Assembly: GCA_024398955.1 (NCBI GenBank)
Contig: JAKSIG010000017.1
Coordinates: forward strand, 1-54,120
Length of the DNA stretch: 54,120 bases
Source: Fibrobacter sp.
GTDB lineage: Bacteria > Fibrobacterota > Fibrobacteria > Fibrobacterales > Fibrobacteraceae
Direction: 5' to 3'
Of this stretch, positions 38,673 through 47,400 are shown piece by piece (the stretch's first letter is position 1; each line of letters begins with the position of its first letter). Under the pieces are notes generated by a model. That model made no database searches and was not told the DNA's origin. It worked only from the letters and a program-made list of their open reading frames with translations. The position numbers and the translations under genes were made by a program.

Positions 38673-41612
38673 ATGAATAACAGAATGCAGCAAATCATTG
38701 GTGCTGTTGGCTTTGTCGGTACTGTTCTGACATTTGTCGCCTGTGGCGATTCCAACACTACGCAAATCAATCAAACTGGCCTTGACATGGTCTCCTCCGT
38801 CGAGGATTTGCCCAAGTGTACCTCCGATAACGAAGGTGAACAAATCATCGTCAAGGATGATGGAACAATTCGTTATTGTTCCGATGGTAAATGGTATGCG
38901 ACCATGGGAAACGTGGAATCGGAGAATGCGGATACAATTTTTGTATCGAAGAACGATACCGTCTATGTTTCCAGTATAGACTCGGTTTTGGTTGCAGGGC
39001 GTGACACCGTACATGTTTCTGGCGGTGACACAATTCGTATTTCTGTGACTAACACCGATACGGTTTATGTTGTAAATAAGGATACGGTGTACTTATCTGT
39101 AGGGGATGGATTGGGAGGAGGTAATATAATCCTCGACTCTGAACAGGTTGCTGTTTCTCTTGATTCAGTGAAGGGTGCTTCCCAGAAGGGCCCGTTCCTC
39201 AGTGGTTCTAAGGTTTTGGTGAAGGAACTGCTTGATGGCCGCACCCTTTCCCAGACGGGTAACAACTTCGATGGAAAGATTTTGAACGACAAGGGCGAAT
39301 TCAAGATCACCGCTCGTATGCTGGTTTCCCAGTATGTGATGCTGGAAGCCACCGGCTACTACCGTAACGAAGTCACCGGACAGAACTCCAATTCTCCTTT
39401 GACACTCTTCGGCATTACCGACGTGACAACCCGTAACATCGTGAACATCAACTTGCTCACGCATCTGGAATACGAACGCGTCATCTATCTCGTGACCAAG
39501 AAGAAGATGAAGGTGCTTGAAGCCAAGAAGCAGGCCCAGCAGGAAATCTTCAACATCCTCCGTATCGACAATTCCAACTTCAGCAATTCCGAAGACCTTT
39601 CAATCGCTGGTTCCAGCGACGAAGACGGCGCCTTGCTGGCGTTCTCTATTTTGTTCCAGGGTGACCGCAGCGTTTCCCAGCTGACGGAACTCTTGACCCG
39701 CGTCTCCACCGCCATGGAAAAGGAAGGTAAGTGGGAAGATTCTGCTACGAAGGCTCAAATTGCTGACTGGGCCATGGCTGCCGACACTAGCGGACGTCTT
39801 GACAGCATCCGTAAATACGTTGCCGATTGGAAGCTGGGTTCCATGGTTCCGAAGTTTGAACCGTATGTCAGAAACTTCTGGCAGACGGAACTTGGACTTG
39901 AAACATGCGAAGCGACTAAGGCTGGAACAATTTCCTTTGTCGCTAACGCCAACAGCAAGTATTACGCAAAGACATACTCAGACACGACCAAGACCAAGGT
40001 CCGCTTTGTCTGTGCGGAAAATGCAAACGGAGAAAACGAATGGCGCGTCGCCACTGACTTCGACAAGGATACCTACAAGTGGAAAACGGGAACTGATGGC
40101 GAAACGATGAACGGACAGGTGACGGGGAAGGTGTACATCTACGACGGACTCGGCAAGTACACTGCTGACCACAAGGCTGGATGGCGTTTTGCATCTAAGC
40201 CGGAATCCGTCTATGGCGGCTGCACTGAAATTTCCTACGAAAAGATTGTGAAATACACAGGTGCTGACAGCTCCGGCTATTACCAGTGTCAGGAGAAAAC
40301 CCGCAGATGGGAACAGATCAGCAGTGCCGTGGTGGATATCGCAAACCTTACCGAAGGTGACGACGGATTTGCCCAGTGGGGTTCCGTAAATACGAATGTC
40401 TGCTATGTCTATGATACCGCACCCGCCTACAACGGCTGGCGTACCGGCCAAGATACGGATTGCACTTTGGGCTTGAACGGTTGCACCAAGGCGGTGGAAG
40501 CCAAGGGCGAGATGAAGTACGCCAAGAATGGCAACTACTATATGTGCAAAAACAATAAATGGAATCTAATAAGCGACGATGTTCAGAAAAATACTTACAA
40601 GCTGACTTGCAACGCGGATAACGATGGCTCCGTAATTCCGGGAACTGCTGATACTTGGTATTATGTGTGCGATGCAAACCAGTGGCGCAAGGCCACACAG
40701 GCCGAATACGAGGCTTGTTATCTGGATGGCGTGTGCAATGCCTGTACCCAATCTACCGAAGGAACTTTCGCCACATTCGACAAAGTGGTATATGGCTGCG
40801 CTTCCAATGCCTGGGTCAAGACAAAGATCAGTGCTGAAAACGCCAAGACCAAGTGCGACAGGGAGAACCCCGGCAATGTAATGTTCGATGTGGATACCAT
40901 CGCAGTTAATGGTGTGGTTGCCAATACGATTGACTGGCTCTGTACCGAAAAGGGCTGGCACCGTGCCAGCTGGGAAGAATATACCCTTGAAAACTGGAAG
41001 GCCCACCTGGAAAAGACTCTGCCTAAACTGGATTCCTTCCAGGATGCTCGCGATGGCCGCTGGTACAAGAAGGTGACCATCGGAACCCAGGTCTGGATGG
41101 CCGAAAATCTGCAGTACGCGGACTCTGTTGCAACCTTGAACCTAAAGGGAAATTCTTGGTGTTACAACCATAAACCGGAAAATTGCGAAACTATGGGTCG
41201 CTACTATACCTGGACTGCTGCCATGAATATTAACAAGACCTATCAATCTACCAGTGTTCCTGCAGGCATGATCCAGAATCCCCACCGAGGAATCTGCCCC
41301 GAGGGCTGGCACATTCCGACCAGTAGTGAGTGGAGTACAATGAATTCAAAATCTGGTGGCTACGCGGCCCAGCAGGCAATCGGCAATCCGGGTTGGCCTA
41401 GCGCTACAAACAAGAACGGTTTTACTGCGCTCCCTGCTGGCGGCTACTTTGGCGGCTTCCTCTATGTTGGCTCCGGCGCTTACTTCTGGAGTGCTACTGA
41501 GAGCAGTGCTAGTTACGCCAACGGCTGGCGCATGAGTGCGAGCGGTGCGGGCCTCTACAGCGACTTCAAGAGCAGCTGGTTCTCTGTGCGTTGCCTCCAG
41601 GACCAGAATTGA
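38673..41612 (+). CDS. Large FISUMP-domain lipoprotein B, DTVYV repeats, hypervariable C-terminus
   Basis: A 979-residue paralog of the lipoprotein at 32128. The ATG at 38673 follows GAAGG; the lipobox is TFVAC. In place of the collagen-like module it has about 60 residues of DT(V/I)YV-type repeats (87-146; DTVYVSSIDSVLVAGRDTV). From SVKGASQKGPFLSGSKV on it is nearly identical to paralog A up to residue 918. Residues 919-965 are the variable region, then SVRCLQDQN. It is 27 bp after the Ser-rich FISUMP gene and probably in its operon. The function is presumably ligand binding at the surface. Confidence 0.85.
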   Translation: MNNRMQQIIGAVGFVGTVLTFVACGDSNTTQINQTGLDMVSSVEDLPKCTSDNEGEQIIVKDDGTIRYCSDGKWYATMGNVESENADTIFVSKNDTVYVSSIDSVLVAGRDTVHVSGGDTIRISVTNTDTVYVVNKDTVYLSVGDGLGGGNIILDSEQVAVSLDSVKGASQKGPFLSGSKVLVKELLDGRTLSQTGNNFDGKILNDKGEFKITARMLVSQYVMLEATGYYRNEVTGQNSNSPLTLFGITDVTTRNIVNINLLTHLEYERVIYLVTKKKMKVLEAKKQAQQEIFNILRIDNSNFSNSEDLSIAGSSDEDGALLAFSILFQGDRSVSQLTELLTRVSTAMEKEGKWEDSATKAQIADWAMAADTSGRLDSIRKYVADWKLGSMVPKFEPYVRNFWQTELGLETCEATKAGTISFVANANSKYYAKTYSDTTKTKVRFVCAENANGENEWRVATDFDKDTYKWKTGTDGETMNGQVTGKVYIYDGLGKYTADHKAGWRFASKPESVYGGCTEISYEKIVKYTGADSSGYYQCQEKTRRWEQISSAVVDIANLTEGDDGFAQWGSVNTNVCYVYDTAPAYNGWRTGQDTDCTLGLNGCTKAVEAKGEMKYAKNGNYYMCKNNKWNLISDDVQKNTYKLTCNADNDGSVIPGTADTWYYVCDANQWRKATQAEYEACYLDGVCNACTQSTEGTFATFDKVVYGCASNAWVKTKISAENAKTKCDRENPGNVMFDVDTIAVNGVVANTIDWLCTEKGWHRASWEEYTLENWKAHLEKTLPKLDSFQDARDGRWYKKVTIGTQVWMAENLQYADSVATLNLKGNSWCYNHKPENCETMGRYYTWTAAMNINKTYQSTSVPAGMIQNPHRGICPEGWHIPTSSEWSTMNSKSGGYAAQQAIGNPGWPSATNKNGFTALPAGGYFGGFLYVGSGAYFWSATESSASYANGWRMSASGAGLYSDFKSSWFSVRCLQDQN
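39133..41426 (+). repeat. Long direct repeat, copy 2 (FISUMP paralog B)
   Basis: Partner of 32702-34995. The two copies lie in the same orientation about 6.4 kb apart, so recombination between them would delete or duplicate the GIY-YIG gene, the exported protein and the Ser-rich FISUMP gene and produce an A/B hybrid lipoprotein. Confidence 0.85.
41427..41567 (+). other. DGR-like variable region, copy B
   Basis: Partner of 34996-35136. At 20 of the 27 differing positions one of the two copies has A. After codon 47 the copies differ by a two-codon length change and then converge on GTGCGTTGCCTCCAGGAC, the shared 3' end. That end could be the site where mutagenic homology begins (IMH). Confidence 0.75.
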
Positions 41613-41632
41613 ATTGGGGTCGGGGCCCCAAT
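41613..41632 (+). other. GC-rich hairpin directly after the variable-region gene
   Basis: ATTGGGG, loop TCGGGG, CCCCAAT: a perfect 7-bp stem beginning at the base after the TGA. There is no T-run, so it is a poor terminator. A short GC-rich dyad just downstream of the variable repeat is a known targeting element in the Bordetella phage DGR. Paralog A lacks a similar dyad. Confidence 0.5.
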
Positions 41633-41642
41633 CCTCCCCCCA

Positions 41643-41671
41643 TTGTTTCGTGAATGCTAAAATGTTATATT
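41643..41671 (+). promoter_or_regulatory. Promoter of the AAA-ATPase/nuclease gene
   Basis: TTGTTT (41643-41648), 17 bp, TATATT (41666-41671). The ATG at 41678 begins six bases later and no ribosome site is present, which suggests a leaderless message. Confidence 0.6.
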
Positions 41672-41677
41672 TAAAAT

Positions 41678-43267
41678 ATGGCATTAAAGAATTTCCCTAT
41701 CGGCATCCAGGACTTTGCGAGCATTCGCAACGAAGGCTTCTTTTATGTGGACAAGACTGACCTTGTTTACAAGTTGACTCATACAAGTAAGTATTACTTT
41801 CTCAGCCGTCCTCGCCGTTTTGGAAAATCCCTTTTAATCAGCACTTTGCAATGCTACTTCGAAGGCCGCAAGGATTTGTTCACAGGCCTTGCCATGGAAC
41901 GCCTGGAGACCGAGTGGAAGAAGTATCCGGTCATCCGGCTGGACATGAGCCGTCTAAAAGATCTGGACGAAGAAATCTTTGCCGCCAACATGGATTCCAT
42001 TATTGGTCACATTGAAAAAGAATACGGCATTGAGAACGACTTGTCTAATCGAGCTTGGGGCACGCGCCTTTCGAACCTAATTTATGAAGCAAACAAGAAA
42101 ACCGGCGAACAGGTTGTTGTTCTTGTGGATGAATATGACGCTCCCGTTCTAGAAGCGATGCATGATGTGGCCCTTCTGAATAAAATCCGCAATCGCATGC
42201 GTGACTTTTACGCACCCCTCAAGTCCCTTGGCGGCATTCTCCGTTTCGTATTCCTTACGGGCATCAGCAAGTTTAGCCAGCTCAGCATCTTTAGCGAATT
42301 GAACAATTTAAAAGTCATCACCATGAATGATGACTATGCAGCCATCTGCGGCATAACCAAGGAAGAACTGCTCTCGCAGATGCAGCCCGAAATCCAGGCT
42401 CTTGCAGACAAGCAGGGAATGACCTATGATGAAGCCGTTGCTGGTTTGCAACGCCAGTATGACGGCTACCATTTCAGTGAGAACTCCCCAGACATCTACA
42501 ATCCGTTCAGCTTGATAAATTCCTTGAGCGAACTAAAGCTGGCAAATTATTGGTTTGCTTCCGGCACGCCGACCATGCTTGTGAAGGCTATGGCTCGTTA
42601 TAAGATGAGTCCCGAAGAATACGACCGTGGCTTTTCTGTTGCTCAAAGAACTTTTGACGCTCCCACGGAAACTGCCGATACGCCAATTCCAGTTCTTTAT
42701 CAGAGTGGATATTTGACTATTAAGGGGTTTGATAAAGGTGCAATTAGACCATTCCGCTTGCAATTTCCAAATGACGAAGTTCGTGAAGGCCTGCTAAATC
42801 TTTTGGCATGCGCCTATACATCCAGGAACGATGATGACACTTCGGAATTCCTGGACAACTTTGTGACGGCGATGAAGGCTCGTGACATTGAAACTGCGCT
42901 TACAGAAATGCGTGCGTTCATGGCGAGCATTCCATATGATGCTGAGAAGCAGAACGAACATCATTATAGAACGATTTTCTATCTGATTTTCCGCATTGCG
43001 ACTCCGTATCTTGTCCGTTGCGAGGAACGCACTGCCGCAGGCCGCGCCGACGCCGTCGTAGAAACCGCCGATGCTGTGTATGTTTTTGAATTCAAGCTCG
43101 ATGCAAACGGCACAGCAGACGATGCCCTCAAGCAAATAGACGACAAGGGCTACTTGGTGCCTTATACCGTGACTAAGGCCGCAGACGGCACTTCGAAAAA
43201 GTTGTTCAAGATAGGTGTCGCTTTCGATGCCGAAAAACGCACCTTGGGCGAGTGGAAAATCGTATAG
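41678..43267 (+). CDS. AAA-ATPase-like / PD-(D/E)XK nuclease-like protein
   Basis: A 529-residue protein of a family found in many copies in gut bacteria. The N-terminus FPIGIQDFASIRNEGFFYVDKTDLVYKL and the P-loop RPRRFGKSLL (about 45-54), with a Walker B-like VVVLVDEYDAPV, form the AAA-ATPase-like domain. The C-terminus (about 440-510; GRADAVVETADAVYVFEFKL) is a PD-(D/E)XK-type nuclease motif with Asp, Glu and Lys in place. Biological role is unknown; mobile and defence links have been proposed. Transcribed from its own promoter. Confidence 0.88.
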   Translation: MALKNFPIGIQDFASIRNEGFFYVDKTDLVYKLTHTSKYYFLSRPRRFGKSLLISTLQCYFEGRKDLFTGLAMERLETEWKKYPVIRLDMSRLKDLDEEIFAANMDSIIGHIEKEYGIENDLSNRAWGTRLSNLIYEANKKTGEQVVVLVDEYDAPVLEAMHDVALLNKIRNRMRDFYAPLKSLGGILRFVFLTGISKFSQLSIFSELNNLKVITMNDDYAAICGITKEELLSQMQPEIQALADKQGMTYDEAVAGLQRQYDGYHFSENSPDIYNPFSLINSLSELKLANYWFASGTPTMLVKAMARYKMSPEEYDRGFSVAQRTFDAPTETADTPIPVLYQSGYLTIKGFDKGAIRPFRLQFPNDEVREGLLNLLACAYTSRNDDDTSEFLDNFVTAMKARDIETALTEMRAFMASIPYDAEKQNEHHYRTIFYLIFRIATPYLVRCEERTAAGRADAVVETADAVYVFEFKLDANGTADDALKQIDDKGYLVPYTVTKAADGTSKKLFKIGVAFDAEKRTLGEWKIV

Positions 43268-43275
43268 TTCGTGGT

Positions 43276-43779
43276 ATGATCGACTTCGCTGCACTTCAAG
43301 ACTACGTTTATTCGGACCGCGTTTACGATTCCGAAATCCACGGGCTGGCTCATTGGCGGCAGGTGGAGTTTAACGGGCTGTTGCTTGCGAAGAAGACGAA
43401 GGCCGACATTACGGTGGTGCGCCTGTTTGCCCTCTTTCATGATTCCAAACGAGAAAGTGATGGATATGATAGCAAGCATGGTGGACGTGGTGCTGAATTT
43501 GCCAAGAAGTGTCGCGAAGAAAAACTTTTTGAAATTACGGATGAACAGTTTGAAAAACTGTATCACGCCTGCAAGAACCACACGACAGAGCGCACTACAG
43601 GCGACCCTACCATCGACACCTGCTATGACGCCGACCGATTGGACCTAGGACGTGTGGATTTTAATTTGGAACCGCTGAAGATGGCTTCTACCGCAGGAGC
43701 CTTCATTGCCGCCCAGTCCCGCAAAGAAAAAATCCCGCCTTGTAAAATGCGGGATTGGTTGATGAAATTTGAATTTTAG
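43276..43779 (+). CDS. HD-domain protein
   Basis: A 167-residue protein; the ATG at 43276 lies eight bases after the preceding stop. The metal-binding pattern H...HD...D is visible: HGLAHWRQVE, then LFALFHDSKRESDG, later HACKNHTTE and TCYDADRLDLGRV. It resembles predicted HD hydrolases acting on nucleotides or phosphoesters. Its 3' end contains the terminator of the convergent ridA gene. Confidence 0.8.
   Translation: MIDFAALQDYVYSDRVYDSEIHGLAHWRQVEFNGLLLAKKTKADITVVRLFALFHDSKRESDGYDSKHGGRGAEFAKKCREEKLFEITDEQFEKLYHACKNHTTERTTGDPTIDTCYDADRLDLGRVDFNLEPLKMASTAGAFIAAQSRKEKIPPCKMRDWLMKFEF
43725..43756 (-). terminator. ridA terminator located inside the HD-domain gene
   Basis: On the minus strand AATCCCGC (43756 to 43749), a ten-base loop and GCGGGATT (43738 to 43731) form a perfect stem followed by TTTTT. 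The stem codes for the last residues of the convergent HD protein on the plus strand. Confidence 0.75.
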
Positions 43780-43781
43780 AA

Positions 43782-44288
43782 CTACGGTTCAATCCAGTTC
43801 ATTCTTCCCTGGAACTTGACTTCGCTCTTGATCACCTGGAATGTGCAGCTGATTTCGACACCTGCGTTCTTGGGCAGTGCGGCTACGCCAACTGCGGTGC
43901 GGGCGTGCTTGCCGTTATCGCCGAGGATCTTGACTGCCAGTTCGCTGGCTCCATTCAGAATTGCCGGCTGTTCCTTGAAGTCGGGGGCGGACTGCACAAA
44001 ACCTTGCATCTGCACCAGCTTCAGCGTCTCGCCATCTTCCAGCATGCTCATGGCGGCGGCGATGTTGTTCAGCAGACAGATGGCGGCACCTTCGGTTGCC
44101 TTCTCCTGAGAAAGAGCTGTAGGCACGATGCCTGTGTATGCAGAAAAATCTCCGTTCACAGAAGGCAACTGACCCGACACGAAAATCATGTCGCCTGCGC
44201 GAGTGGCGGGAACGTAGGCTGCCAGAGGTGCCGCTACGGCAGGCATCACCAGACCCAATTCTTCAACTTTCTTCACGATATTCTGCAT
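43782..44288 (-). CDS. RidA/YjgF-family protein
   Basis: A 168-residue protein; the ATG at 44288 follows AAGGAG. It carries PAVAAPLAAYVPATRAGDMIFVSGQLP, matching the RidA pattern of a long-form subgroup (about 150-160 residues, with ARTAVGVAALPKNAGVEISC near the end). The Arg that binds substrate carboxylate is in the ARTAVG segment. RidA proteins hydrolyse reactive enamines and imines from PLP enzymes, but this long subgroup may have another role. Confidence 0.9.
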   Translation of the reverse strand: MQNIVKKVEELGLVMPAVAAPLAAYVPATRAGDMIFVSGQLPSVNGDFSAYTGIVPTALSQEKATEGAAICLLNNIAAAMSMLEDGETLKLVQMQGFVQSAPDFKEQPAILNGASELAVKILGDNGKHARTAVGVAALPKNAGVEISCTFQVIKSEVKFQGRMNWIEP

Positions 44289-44401
44289 AAAATCTCCTTG
44301 ACTTTTCGTACAAATAATACAAACTTTCGCGATTCCCAATCTTCTTTTTTTATAAAAATTGCGGAACTAAAAATGCAATCTTTATAAAAAAACGGAAATA
44401 A

Positions 44402-44429
44402 AAAAGACGAACCGTTCGATTCGTCTTTT
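44402..44429 (-). terminator. Terminator of the lplT-aas fusion gene
   Basis: AAAAGACGAA, loop CCGTTCGA, TTCGTCTTTT: a perfect 10-bp stem with T-tails on both strands, 44 bp beyond the aas stop on the minus strand. Confidence 0.85.
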
Positions 44430-44472
44430 CTGCAATGTTCTCGCGGGCGGGCTTTTGCCTGCGTCACTTTTT

Positions 44473-47400
44473 TTACTTCTTCGTGCCTTCTACCAGTTCG
44501 ATGGCCAGTTTCTTCATGTTGGTGAAGTCCCACTTGCCGGAACCCAGCTTGGGAATGCAGTCCACCTTGAAGACGGAGCCAGGAATCATGAGCGGCGGAA
44601 TGCCGGACTTGCGGATGCTGCGGGACAGGTCTTCTTCGTCGAAGTTTCCGTTGACGAGAAGAACGATGCGTTCGCCCTTGACGGAGTCGGGGACTGCGGT
44701 CACTGCAAATTCCATGCCTTCCAGCAGCTTGGTTTCTGCAAGGCGAAGTTCCACGGCGGTGAGGGAAATCATTTCACCGCCAAGCTTTGCAAATCGGCTG
44801 TAACGTCCGAGAATCTGAACGAATCCATCGGGAGTGTGGGTGCCCTTGTCGCCGGTCTTGTACCAGCGGCGGCCATCCTTCTCGAAAACAACGCTTGCGG
44901 TCTTTTCGGGATCCTTCAGGTAGCCCTTCATGACCTGGGGGCCGCTGACCACAATCATGCCTTCGTCGGTAGGTGCCAGGAACTCGTTGGTTTCGGGATC
45001 GATGATGGCGGTAATGGAACCAGGAATGGCTGCGCCGATACTGGAGGTGTCGTTGCACTTGCCCATGGTCAGGAAGTCGTCCAGCAGCACGTTGGGAGCA
45101 TTCAGGGTAGCCAGAGGGGAAAGTTCTGTACAGCCGTAAGCTTCGTAGATGTCCTTGCCGAACTTCAGCTTGAAGGCTTCGCGCATTTCGGGGCGTAGCT
45201 TTTCGGCGCCGGCGACGATGTAGCGCAGGGTATCCAGGCACATGGGGTGAACCCAGCGGTTAATGGCGATGGCGCGCAAGAAGGTGGGCGTACCCATAAG
45301 AATTGTGGTCTTGTACTGGGCGCACACTCGGGCCAACGTCTTGATGTCGGTTGGGTCGGGGCACAACACCATGGGAACTCCGTCAAGCATGGGAGCCATG
45401 AAGGTCATGGTGAAGCCGAAGGAGTGGAACAGGGGCAACAGAGATGTCATCACGTCGCCGCGGTGCAGCTTGATGATGTAGTCCATCTGCTGGGCGTTAG
45501 AGACGATGTTCTTATGAGTCAGCTGCACTCCCTTGGGGGTGCCTTCGGAACCCGAGCTAAAGAGGATCAGGGCGTCGTCGTTAAGCTTGCCTGATTTAAA
45601 CCACAGGAACTTCAGCAATTTCGCCGGGAAGAACTTGATCTTGGCTGCATCCAGGAGACGTCCGATGGAACCGTGATTTGCCTCTTCTTCGTCAAGATAG
45701 ATCATCTTGCAGCGGTTGGCGATTTCGTCAAAGGCTGCATTCTTGCTGGAAAGTTTTGTGAGGAAGGCGCGGGTGGTTACAACGGTGGAAATGTCTGCCT
45801 TCTCGATGCAACCCAGGACTGTGTCTACGGGTGCTGTGTAGTTCAGGTTGACAGAAGTCTTGCCTGTACCGAGAATGGACATAATGCCGAGGGCTGCGTC
45901 ACGGCTGGTGGGAAGCATAAAGCCCACGCGGCGTTCGTCCTTGGCAACGGAGTGAATCTTGTCGCCAAAGCGATGGCAGAGGCGTAGCATCCCGTGGCCA
46001 GAAACGTGCTTGCCTGCAGGGTCAATAAGAATGGGGCGGTTGCGACGTTTGCGCATGGCCCTGAACCACAGCGGAACAATGGGCTTGGAATGGTCCATGG
46101 CCATGTTCCATACGTCTGCACTTAAGGCCTGCAGGTCGCTTCGGATTTCTTCTTCGGTTGCGGATACGGGTAGAGCCTTGGAGAAACCTACGCTAACAAT
46201 GCGGTTGTAATACTGGGGGCGGTTGACGCATTCCGAGGCATGGCTGTAGCGGCTGCCCCAAAGTCCCTGGATGTAGAAGGGAACGATCTGTGCATCAGTA
46301 TCCTTGACGGCGTCGTGATAATTGAGGGAGAACTTGGAAATAAAGGGAGACTTGGATACTTCGCCTTCGGGGAAAATGACCACCACTTCGCCATTCAGCA
46401 GTGCCTGACGGATTTCTTCCATGGCTGGCTTGGGATCGCGGCGGTTGATGGGGATCAGGAACTTGCCGTGGAACAGCCAACGCTGGTACCAGTCTGCAAA
46501 CGTATTGCGGTTGCTGGCAATACGCAGCGGGCGGGGACTTGCCATCTGGAGCACCGCCCAGTCAATGTAACTGAAGTGGGGACCAATCAAGAGGGCTGGA
46601 CCACTTTCGGGAATGTTTAGGCTTCCCTTTACCATGACGCGGTAACGGAAAACGAAGCTGAAGGCGAAGCGAAGGCCTGCACGTAAGAGAGTCATGGGAT
46701 TGCTTCTTAAGGTTAGGATAAAAGTCAAGGTGAACATGACTGACAGAATCAGGAAGCAGTGCCTGACTTCGCAGTCTGTAAAGATCAGCAGCAAAGTCTG
46801 TCCACCCATTAGGATGGTCAGCACGATCATCTGGATCATGTTGGAAACGGCGTGAATCCGTCCGGCAGTATTGGGCTTGGTTAGATTCTGAATGGATGTT
46901 CTAAGAATGACAAATGCGACGCCGGTACTGATTCCGAGAATGCTGTAGAGAATAGCCTGCAACCAGTCAATCTGTATAAAGGGAATAAGGAGCATGACCA
47001 GAGCCGAGGCGATGGCTGCAAAGGGAATAAGGCCTGTTTCTACGAATCCCTTGGAAGAGGCGCTGGCCACCATGGCACCGACGATAATGCCTGCTCCGGT
47101 AAGAGTCACGGTGACGATAAAGCCCGCAGAAGTAAGGCTGAAAGTGTTGTCAACGCTGTGGCTTGTCATGTGCTGGGCCAGGAGCATCAGAATCTGGATC
47201 ACGCCCCAGAAGGCAGAAAGGCCGAGAATGGCAAGCTTTGCGCTTGGAATTTTCCAGGTGGCGCTGAATACACGGCGGGCGGAACGATACTTGGCGGAAT
47301 CGTCTCGCTGGCCTACGCGACTAAAGAAACTGAAGATGGTCGTTGCGACTGCAGCTCCCAGATAGACAAAAAGAATCTGGTTGAACCCGGTAAAGCCCAG

